Shown here: piece after piece, positions 1-10,200 of the stretch | How the letters are laid out: each line of letters begins with the position of its first letter | Position numbering within the stretch: the first letter of the stretch is position 1 | NCBI GenBank assembly: GCA_009617715.1 | Contig: VTFK01000097.1 | Span: forward strand, 124,001-188,000 | Reading direction: 5' to 3' | From: Plectrocnemia conspersa | Taxonomy: Eukaryota; Arthropoda; Insecta; Trichoptera; Polycentropodidae | Length of the DNA stretch: 64,000 nt | Made by a program: the position numbers and the translations under genes | Notes under the pieces: generated by a model | The model's database searches: none | What the model saw: the letters and a program-made list of their open reading frames with translations, nothing else | What the model was told of the DNA's origin: nothing

Positions 1-882
1 AAAATTATTGTTGCAAAATCCCGATATTTTTTTATGACTGGCAAAATATTTTTACTCCAAGCTCCTTAAGCTTATCTTCAATTTCTTTTGAAATAAGGTT
101 TCAGCACATTTTTATTTATTTTCTTTAAAAAGTGCTTGATGTAAGAGTTTAAATTTGTTTTTTAACGTTTAAAAACTCCAATTTAAAAACCCTCAATATT
201 ATTTTATAAAAGCAATCAGAACTTTTGAAGCTAATTTTATAAGCTACAATGTAAAACTTTAAAGTAACTTTTTGCCACTAACTGAAAGCCCATTCTTACT
301 TTTTAAAAAATAAACAATTTTGAATAACCAGTCAATGCAGCTGTCAGTGAAATCCTTGCACGAGACACTAAAAACTCAATAGAACATTGTTCACATTTTA
401 GGTGATCAACTAATTTACACAAAATTTTCAAAAAGGTAAATGTACATTATTAAATTTAACCTGTAGAGCATGTGGCTTCACAATTCACGTTTGTTATTTA
501 TTTATCAGTTTTTATAGAATCGTACGTGATGCATGGCGTTGCGATTCAATTTGTCAGTCATGGGGCTACAAACCGTTGACTTACCTTTTTATTATTATTA
601 GCAGCACTAAAATATACAATACGTTACCTTTCATCAGCCACAAATCATTGAAAACTAGAAATAATACGCCACAAAAATCTTAAACAACATCTTTTATGCA
701 CTATCTGGCAATAATTGATATGACAATATCAAAAATACACAACATGGCTCATGCACAAGTAGTAATTCACATCATTAGCCATCCCTATCGGACGTAGTGA
801 TGTCATCTTTCCATTTAAAAAATATATAAATTTTAAACAGCCAATGCTACAAGCACAAATGATCACCAAACAACCCCCCCCC
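1..882. other. AT-rich non-coding stretch
   Basis: I see no supported gene, RNA or transposon boundary here. One short open stretch on the minus strand within the first 80 bases ends in a stop. It has no clear splice acceptor and cannot be called an exon. Confidence 0.5.
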
Positions 883-1145
883 CAGTGGCGTAGCTATGGG
901 GGGCGGAGGGGGCTGGCCGCCCCGGGCGGCACTTGCTTGGGGGCGGCATATTCGCGATGGGATCGTCTAGTGTGGTTCTTAACCCTGAATGCACTAAAAC
1001 ATATATAAATCCACGAATAACAAAAACTTAATTTTAACCAATTTATTATTTTAGGAAATGCTGATTTTATGACCCTGCAAAAAATGTATGGGGGGGGCAA
1101 TTTTAAGAATCGTCCTGGGCACTACATAATCTAGCTACGCCACTG
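883..1145. mobile_element. Non-autonomous hAT-type MITE, 263 bp
   Basis: The element begins CAGTGGCGTAGCTA and ends with its exact reverse complement, TAGCTACGCCACTG, giving 14-bp perfect terminal inverted repeats. CAGTGG...CCACTG ends are typical of hAT transposons. It is flanked by nine C residues on the left and ten on the right, compatible with an 8-bp CCCCCCCC target duplication, although homopolymer flanks make this weak. The interior is G/C-rich near the left end and AT-rich elsewhere. The 68-residue minus-strand ORF inside is not a credible gene. No transposase is encoded. Confidence 0.75.
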
Positions 1146-1500
1146 CCCCCCCCCCACACATCTTCGACATTGGTATAAATTTAGTAAATACACATAAAAT
1201 AACACTAACAAAATCACTATAGGTTGGTAAGTTGGTATATATAATATTTTAGTTCGATAATGCAATACGAACTTTAAAGCAAAACATTTATTCTCATAAA
1301 AATGAGTTTAAAATTATACACAAATTGGATACTGCAAAAGATTTTGTTAAAATTAATTATGATTACGTGATTGTTATTTTAAGAACGGAATAGATCTCAG
1401 ACTAGTAACTCTGAGGTTGCGGCTTCGAGCCCCGTAGCGTCACTCAAATTTTAATTTATTATAAAAAATGCAATCTTATTAAAAAAAACAGTTCCAGCTG

Positions 1501-1573
1501 CAGTGACATCTATTGGTTATAAATTATATTACAAGTAATAATTTATAATTATTAAAAAATGTAGATGTCACTG
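1501..1573. mobile_element. 73-bp miniature inverted-repeat element
   Basis: The ends are CAGTGACATCTA and TAGATGTCACTG, a perfect 12-bp terminal inverted repeat enclosing about 50 bp of A/T. Subterminal A/T tracts are partly palindromic as well. No target duplication is evident, so the superfamily is unassigned. It could be a very short MITE or a chance hairpin. Confidence 0.5.
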
Positions 1574-1850
1574 ATTCCCAGACTTTCAGTCTGGTGGTTA
1601 ATACTTATTTGGCGAGGGGATGGTGACGGGTGACAATTAGACACAGATTAAGTCGCTGCAGTAATGTTTTATTGCGATAATAAGTTGTTTACATAGTAAA
1701 ATATAATATACGACGGTCGCCAGGCGAGAGAAAAACCGTCAAGCCAGTGCTACTAGAGTGCCGCCAAGTTTTGGCCATAATACCTATCTATATATAAATA
1801 TAAATAGGCCCCCATACTTACTTGTTGTAACGCATTGTGCTTACGCTTGA

Positions 1851-1894
1851 GTCGGCCTCATAACATTAAATAAATTTAATGTTATGAGGCCGAC
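1851..1894. repeat. Near-perfect 44-bp palindrome (21-bp arms, 2-nt spacer)
   Basis: Positions 1851-1871 are the exact reverse complement of 1874-1894, with AA between them. Each arm runs from a GC-rich outer end (GTCGGCC) into an A/T centre (TTAAAT). It can form a cruciform or hairpin. Confidence 0.9.
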
Positions 1895-2763
1895 GGACAA
1901 AGAGCCGCCGGCCGTCGTACTTTCGTCGAAGTTGCTAAACGAGTGTTTTGCTCTTGCCGCCGTTATGTGAAGTAGTGCTGCCAGTGTGCCATCTAGCTCG
2001 TCGCTAATTAAATAAATTGTCCCCCACAGCCATAATATGAAGCGGCTATGTCGATTAGGGCTGGCATGAGGGGCGAACTATACGAGCGTTTGCCCAAGGC
2101 GGCAATTGATTTTATTTAACACGGTATTGATATCTCCTCGATTCCTCAAAACAAATTTTGGAGATGATTTTTAGACAAAATTTTTTTAGAAAAAAATTTA
2201 AATGACCTTGGTTTTTTAGAGCCTGGGGCATTGAGAGTTCTCTGAAAAAGTTATGGTGTTTGTCCGTTTCAGTTGTATGAAGAAAAATTTATAAAGCAAT
2301 GTGGATTATTATCATGATTTAACGTTACGTGGTTATATATGCGATAAAATGCTTATTCAATCATGATTTCGCATAGGTTTTACCAGCAGATTTGTCCCCG
2401 CTCCAGATGTATCAAACGTGAAAATATTGATTGTAGTTTAGGAATACATTTTTTTGTTCAAAATCAAGTTGTTATTATTTTAATTCTGTACAAAGTTATA
2501 ATTTTAAATTAATATTAATATTATAATATAATTTCCTCATGTAAATTTGACAATTTAGTTATAATTTAGTTATAGTTATAATTATTAACAACAGTTGATA
2601 ATTATTTATTTAATTATTTAAATATTGTATTTTTATTTATCGGATATACGCAAATCGCTCGTTAGTAATGTGTCAAACGAACCCTCGTTACATCGAGTCA
2701 CCGTGAAAAGCAAAGACCGGAGGTGTCGAGTCCTGGTGGCCGCAAAATTGGGGCGGTGTCGGG

Positions 2764-5700
2764 ATGTGGCGCTGCCACAAATGTGGAAAGCCAGTCTATT
2801 TCGGTAAGGAACCCTAAAATGACACTTCGACCGCGTTTTTATCCGCATACCGTCACTACGTCGCCCCTATTTTGTGTTTATTCTCAAACTCGCACTTCTT
2901 TCTTTTCTTTTTCCCAGCTGAGAGAAAACAATCGCTGGGCTACGATTGGCATCCCGAATGCTTACGATGTGAGGAATGCGGGAAAAGACTGAACCCCGGA
3001 CAGCATGCCGAGGTATTTATTGATCCATTTTTCATTTCATTAATTATTCAAAAATAAATTCACTATATTCTGTGTACTTTTAGCACAAGGGCGTGCCTTA
3101 TTGTCACGTCCCGTGCTACGGAGCGCTGTTCGGACCTCAACTCTTTGGACACGGAACTAGAGTAGAATCTCACAAGAGCTTCGGACAAAAAGGAACACCC
3201 GTCAAAGTCGTTAATAGTAATTTAGCACAGACAAGTAAACAGTTAGAGACTAAACTTAAGGTAAACTCAATTATATGTATACTAAATAACAACTTTTGTT
3301 ACAAATTATATTTCTGTACTGATATTTCTTTCAAATACATTACACACAACAATTAGTCAATTTATTTTCTATTGACTTTATAGAAAGCTTAAAATTTCAC
3401 ACATACAAATTAAGTTTATATTAGACTTAAAATATCTATATTTTGGAACAAAGATAGAAATAAAAATAACTTTTGCATGTTTTTAAAAATAAATTTACTT
3501 CAATATTTTTTTATGCTCAGGCTTATAATCAATTCCACGATGGACGAAGCGGTGAAATCAGATCCAGAGAAGTCAACGGAAGACTTGTATTAGAAGGTGC
3601 CTTAAGAATACACTGGGGAGTCAAAGGAGTCATACATTTAAAAGAAAATGACGATCAAAGGACAGTTGTCACGGTTCGAAAGAGAAACTCATGCAGATAT
3701 TCCGTCAACAGAGGAAATGTTGAAGATGTTTATGAAATACTATGCGAAGAACGTGTAAGTTTACAGTAATATATAATGTGTTAAAATTAACAATTTTTTT
3801 CTAATGAATGTTAATTTTTGTAGCCTCCAATTAAAAATAAAAATAAATCCAACATTACTAGTAGCAAATCAGATACCAGTATTTATATAGACAAAATGGA
3901 AAAGATTAGTCTTGCCGATGTTTCCATTTCTAGCAATAGTGCGGACAGTGGTAATCAGTCTTCCGGAAGCGTATCGATCACACCTACGCCGCCTCCGTCT
4001 CCGGCTATCGTACCAGATATAATATCTTCAACCCTTCCAATCAAATTAAATTTTAATCAAATGGATTGGGACGAACTCGATCAACTACTGCAAGTAGAAC
4101 GAAATGTCGGCGATTCTGACAAACCGTTTCATACGTTACCTAATCATTTACCGTCGCAGTCCAGTGTCGAATCTACAGATTCCATATCGTTACCGAATTC
4201 CGAAAGCGTATCTAGTTCAATTACCACACTTAGTCAATCCAGTAACGATTCAATCTCCGAATCGAAAGTAGCACTATTGCCCGAAAGCGACGTTTCTTCA
4301 GACAACGAATACCCGACGATAAAACCTTCTCCGAAAAAATTGCAATCAAACAGTAAATACATTTTAGACTTTGCGGATGAAGATGAAGAAAAAACACTAC
4401 GACCTTCATCCGACGTAGATTTGCTTAAACTGTTGAATAGAAACGATCTGATGCCACTAGATAAGGAAGTCATGTCTAGATCTTTCAACGACGACACATT
4501 AAAAGCTAACTCGCCTATAGACCCCAAAAAAATTAATGATTCTTTAAAGCTTTATGGTGATATTGTTAAGAACATCACTGAACGCATACCCGAATCTGAT
4601 AACTTTAGCGTCAACTGTGAGAATAAATTGGAAGAAGTATCGAACACTAGTTATTTTAACGAAGATTTTCCAAGGGATACGTTCAGAAGGATTAAAAAAT
4701 ACGAAGAGAAGATATCCAAAATGGACACTCCAGAAAATCAATCGCCGAAATTGAATTCAAGTGCCTATAACCGAGCTATTTCTATGGACAACAGTTGGAT
4801 TGGTAATTTTGATGAATCGAATAGTGAAAATTACGAATTAAGTCGATCCATATCTGGACCGGAGCATTTTAACAATACGACTCACGTCGAGGTTGGTTAA
4901 TAAATATTGCTGTTATATCATATCTATATTATTTACTGATCCATTACATTAATAATAGGATAGCGCTTCTGATAATGAGACAATAAATTACGCTCATCCT
5001 GTCGATGATTATATTATCATCCCGAATGAAGGTAAAGTTGCAATAAGAAGGGGTCCAAATTCTAGATGCGGATCGACTGCCATCAAACGAAGAACTGGTA
5101 AACGCAGGTATGTATTTATTTTTTATTTATAAATGCCCTATATTTACCGTTTTATTATGATTTCAGACAAAGAGCTGCTGCCCTACGTCGTCGCTGTTCT
5201 ATTAACGGACATTTCTATAATCGTGAAACTTCCTTTTTCACACCTCCGTACGGAAGTCTCATGTCTGTTTGGGTAACTTCTTTAGTATCGACTCAAGAAG
5301 TTATCAATCTTATGTTAGATAAATACAAAGTTGATTCAAACGCACAACGATTTGCACTATTCGTGGTTAGGGACAATGGTGGTATGTATATTATGATGTT
5401 ATTATTTTAAATAAAACTTTGTTGTGTAAAAATGATAATTTTTTATAGAACAACGCAAACTACGTGATGAAGAGTATCCTTTATTAGTTCGTGTGAATTT
5501 AGGTCCACATGAAGAAATATCTCAGTTATTTTTGATGGATGCTGACAAAACTGGAGAAGTAAGAATTGTATTTTTAAAGATTATAAAAACTGTAACATAT
5601 TGACATGATTCTTGTTTGAATTTAGATTTCATCGGAAGTTGCACAGTTTCTTAATTTGACAATTTACGAATGTGAAGCAATATTACAAATGTATCACAAA

Positions 5701-5866
5701 GAAGAACAACGACAGGCTAATATGATCAAAGAAAGGTACTTGTAATTCTTGTTTTAATTTACAATTAAACTTTAGTGAAAATATAATGTTTGATTTATTT
5801 TTCAGGTATGCTGAAATGTCACATAAAATCAAACAACGAATGGAGGATTTGAAAGTTAGATTATAA
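2764..5866 (+). CDS. Rassf: RASSF protein: LIM, Ras-association and SARAH domains
   Basis: Ten coding exons join in frame: 2764-2803, 2918-3012, 3084-3260, 3521-3754, 3824-4891, 4959-5107, 5167-5381, 5449-5558, 5626-5735 and 5806-5866. Every junction has GT-AG, and the total is 752 residues. An N-terminal LIM domain (residues 4-56) has ligands C4, C7, H25, C28, C31, C34, C52 and C56. A conserved block (105-182) carries the [13 protein letters not shown] motif. A long Ser/Asp/Glu-rich, probably disordered region encoded mostly by one 1068-nt exon (183-538) follows, then a RA domain (about 611-690) and a C-terminal SARAH helix (about 698-745). A stop in the same frame at 2704 and no earlier ATG support the start ([13 protein letters not shown]). 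In known arthropod RASSF proteins, RA binds Ras-like GTPases and SARAH pairs with Hippo/MST kinase. Architecture and length fit the insect LIM-containing RASSF, related to vertebrate RASSF2/4/6. Pathway role is inferred from the family. Confidence 0.95.
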
Positions 5867-6056
5867 TGCAATTTTCCCTGTTACATTTAGACAAGCATTT
5901 AAAAAATTTAATGTCACGCCCATATTTTTAGGCGTGTCTCAATATAGTCGTAATTTTCTATTTCCTCGTCATGAATGTGCACTTCTTTTTTATCTGGTGC
6001 AAATAGACTGATTTTTGATATAGATTCTAAGGAATTTCTGGTGCATTTATTAACGT

Positions 6057-6062
6057 AATAAA
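6057..6062 (+). terminator. Candidate poly(A) signal for RASSF
   Basis: AATAAA lies about 190 nt after the RASSF stop codon. A second AATAAA at 6273-6278 is followed by T-rich sequence. Either could be used. The 3' UTR probably ends between about 6080 and 6300. Confidence 0.45.
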
Positions 6063-6299
6063 ATCATCTGACAATATTTGCCTGTCAATGTGGTTTGTAT
6101 TTTTTTACAAATATTTTTTTTTACTGTGAGGGATATCAAAAATATTTGCACGATTGTCAGGCTTTTACTGTTCAATTATGTCTATGTTATATTTAAGATG
6201 ATTTTCTTAAATATATTAAATTCCACATGCAGGGTATTTTTATACCGTATGTATTTTGCCAAGCAATAATTTAATAAACTTCTAATGTCTACATTTTTT

Positions 6300-7252
6300 A
6301 ATATTTGGTTGAAATTTGGATCTGATTTTAAATAAGAAAAGTACTATTGTATCCATTTTAATATTGTACAATACATAGTCAATTACTAACATTTTCGTTT
6401 ATATATTATTAAATGAATATCTCACTATGCATAATAATGTAATTATTTCATTTATATTTTCTATTTGTATTGCATTATTTTTTTATTTTTTTCCCCCAAA
6501 TGAATGAATGTTGTTTTTTATTATTGCAAGTGTTAAAATAGACGCGTTTTTAATAATAAATATGACAGTAAAATATGTTTTGAAATTGCTTGCTAGTCAG
6601 AACAACTGTATTAATTTTTATTTTTGTAATTTAAATATTTTTTATAACACATTTGGAAGCATATCTATTCGACACTTGTAATTAAAAATATTTTTTAATT
6701 ATTAAAACACATTAGATATATGTGTATAAAATTGTTTATATTTAAAAATTTCTATTATTCATTGTTAAAAATTTTAAATTTCCTGATACTAAAAATTGTT
6801 TTAATTTTTTTATATTATTTAAATCTAATTGTTTATATTAAAGGTATACAAGTACTTGTTGATATTATGAATTATTACGAACTAACGAAATATTTAACAT
6901 AAAAATCTCATATTTAGCAAATGTTTTTTCTTGCAATGTTGGGTATGTTTATTATTAGGATATATTGAATACGAAGCACTCTATCGAATCAATTCTCATT
7001 AAATGTATAAGATTATACTATCGAACAAATATGTATTATTTTTTTATAGATGTGTACTCGTATTTTGAAAAATATCGCCTTTTTTAATGAAAGTAACTTT
7101 TCGAATTCTTTATTGACGTATCCGTCAAACGCTTTATACAATGATGAAAAAACATTTTTTAATTATTATTTTATTTAAAAAAAAAACATGCTAGTGTAAG
7201 TTAATTTTAAAAATGGAATTACACAAATTAAATCAGTCACAATTGCATTTCA
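6300..7252. other. Intergenic AT-rich spacer between convergent genes
   Basis: This is very AT-rich sequence between the 3' ends of the RASSF and astacin genes. I see no exon, RNA gene or structured repeat. Part may be alternative 3' UTR of either gene. Confidence 0.5.
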
Positions 7253-7258
7253 TTTATT
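7253..7258 (-). terminator. Candidate poly(A) signal for the astacin gene
   Basis: The minus strand reads AATAAA only 12 nt beyond the astacin TGA stop (complement 7271-7273). Further T-rich sequence lies downstream, so a very short 3' UTR is possible. Confidence 0.4.
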
Positions 7259-7270
7259 TTATTTTTCATG

Positions 7271-10200
7271 TCATCCCAATGTTGAATTAAACAAGAACTT
7301 ATTTTCCTCAAACTCCAAAGGTTCCGGCTCTGGCAATTTATTGAAATATACTGGCTTCTCGTTGAAGAATAGTTCTTTAAACGTGTCCCAGTTTATGGCT
7401 CCTGGAATAGTATTTCCTACATCGTACACATTCGCATTACACCTGTACAATCTGTTCAATTTGGCAATGTCCGATTTAGAAACCCTTATCCTTTGACCCA
7501 TTAGAATTTGTTGTCCTGCGAACCGAGGTAAAATAGTTGGTCTCCTTTTCTTGTCCCTTGAGAATGAATTGTTTTTGTAGTGCATTACACTTTCAAAATC
7601 ATATGGTATTCCTAGGGTCGTGGACTCATTGGCCATTCGCACTCTGAAGTTTTTTTCGCGACCTGGAATTAAATTAAATTAATAAATTGATTTAAAATTA
7701 TAAAAAAATACATACGGGCTATATACAGGTATCTACAATATTATGAATTGTCATTGACAACTCAAACCATCGAGGGGCATTAAGAATTTTCGAAAATTCT
7801 CATACAAGGGTTAATCAAATGGAAACTTAAAATATATTTTGATAGTAATTTATTAAACCGAAAAGCTGCAAAAAGAAAATTCTTCCATATAATCTCCATG
7901 GCATTCAATACAAATTTACCCGTGCTTAGAAAGTTCCTGTATAGTTCCTAGCTGGTGATATTGAATCCGAGTTTTATCCCTAGAAAATCATCATTCTACT
8001 CCAGAGAGCAGCTAAAGTACATGTCATGCATCGATTCGTCGTTCTTTCAATTCCGAAGCTAGTGGATATAGTATCCACCTTACAGACACTATGTGGAACT
8101 GTGTAGCGTCATAGACCATGCGGTGTGCTGATTCATGATTCATCTTCAGAAGTAATGTTATTTCATTAACGACTACTTGGTGAGTTTTCTTTCGCGATAT
8201 CCTTGCTGAGTCAATGAAGTAAAGATTTTACTACAGAAATCACGCCGTTTAAGTCTACTATATTAGGGGTAGTATTTCTCATACAAAAACACTCATTTGG
8301 TTGATGAACTGTGATTATCACATCTGCAATTCACGGACTACACGTATACTATTCGATTTGGACCAATGCGAGGATTCACAAGTGGCCGGTCGGCGAGAGG
8401 ATAATCAAATTCTTGTCGGCTGACCTCAGTCAGCTGATCCCGCTTCAACTAAATGGACCATAGCTCACATGGACAGCTGACATACGCCGCTCACCATAAC
8501 GAAGCCATCGCAACGAGTAACAACTAGCTACGACCGATTTCGTGATTGAGCATGTATTCATAGGTCAGTACATTTATAAATATGTTTGGCAAGATATACT
8601 TCTTTACTACTTTTTAAAGAGGTATATTCCAAAAAACTCAAAATGAATATTTACCCATTAAAAATTCTCCTTAATTCTTCCATTATTTCGTGTATGCCGA
8701 AGTATATTATATACAAATTTTCGTTTGTATTCTGGTCATAAATTCGTGTAATATTAAATTAAACTTGTAATCAAAGATTATTTCTAAATCCTATCGTTTA
8801 ATCTTATAGAATATATGCTCTAAACATTAAAATGAGATTCTTTGACACTTTTAGTTATATTTTTAAGATTTTTTTTATTTTCTTACCATTCATTAACATT
8901 TTATTTTTAAAATGTTGAAATATTTGTAATCAACTCAAAACCCACTTAATATCCTGGAGAAGCTTATTGAATTTTTGAAAATTCTTACCACTCATTGAAG
9001 AAGGCTTGTTAAACAAACAACTTCACACTATCGTAAATCAGCGATAGTTTTGTGCAAACGCAGAAACGCTGTGTATTTTTCTCCATCTCCATGCAAGAGA
9101 ATTCCGCAAAGCGTACGCAGATAACATCCCCTTATATGAAAATATATTGTGGCTAGTTTAATCCGCGTACCCTTCGTTAGTGAGAGATAGCGAGGCTTCG
9201 TCGAGTGTAAATTACGTTCCGCCTCTGGACTGTTAATAGATATTATTTATTTTGTACACTCATGCAATATTATACGGTATTAAGTAACGCGAGTGCGAAG
9301 CCAAGATTTATACGTCGACGCCGTCTGGATATTGTAAATTCATGACTGTTATCCTGGTTTATTGAACGCCGCTCTTACGAGCCGAGGATGCGGAGATTAC
9401 AAGTTTTGATTTATCATTCGTCTGGCTAGCGCAATTCTTGAATGCATTCAGCTAAGGCATAAATTGAATATCGACAGTAAGATTATTTTTCTACCGTTTT
9501 CCCGATCTAGAAGGATTCAACTTTGGCTAAGCACGGAAATGCCTGAGCAAGAGACCATTATGGGCAGAATGGCAGAATTGCATTTAATTTTTTGTCTGTT
9601 CAACTCAATCTCGAGTACCGAAGAAAATAATATAATAAAATAACTGTCTATTTAAAAATATCTCAAATTGTCACGCTTCGTGAACATTTAAGCTTCAGCA
9701 TTTTTTATAAGAAATTTATGAGTAAAATTTTCACGTTATACCGTTAGTTGTATCTCGATATTTTTTATATTAAAAATAGCAGTTTAATTTTTTTTTAATC
9801 GCGCAAATGGGCTAAATAGGAATTGCTTTTTTCTAGTTAATATAAGAGTGTACTATTTTTATTTGTTGATCACGTCCGAAATTTCCTATTCATTTTCATC
9901 AAGGCCACCGCCAAAAAAGTCCTAATCAATATTTATTTACGTTATATGTCCGTTTTTAAAGACATCAACTAATCAAAAATGTTACAAAAATAATCAAAAT
10001 AACAACAACGGTTATTTTAAAAAACTAATGGAACGTTTTTTATCATTAAGTAAAAAAAATGATTCCTTGGTTTCTATTCAATTTGATTGCTACATTGCTA
10101 CAAAACATATTTTTAATATATAATATTAAAAATATGTTTTGTTTGGAATAATCTATGTCCGAAATAATCAGTGTCCGTAAATATCTGTCCAGAAAATTCG

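Larger units (their letters stand above)
1146..2763. other. Non-coding region upstream of the RASSF gene
   Basis: No coding exon is supported. The segment 1610-2100 is more GC- and CpG-rich than its surroundings and contains TATA-like tracts near 1790-1805, so it may be transposon-derived (possibly LTR-like). No paired LTR, primer-binding site or target duplication is visible. The RASSF 5' UTR and promoter probably lie in 2100-2763, but no start site can be fixed. Confidence 0.4.

Noticed and set aside
1380..1440. tRNA-like sequence (stem CTCAG/CTGAG and GGCTTCGAGCCCC)
   Set aside because: The A-box and acceptor stem cannot be formed and the B-box deviates from consensus, so a functional tRNA is not supported; probably a SINE relic.
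4234..4754. Minus-strand and alternative-frame ORFs across RASSF exon 5
   Set aside because: Shadows of the confirmed RASSF coding exon.
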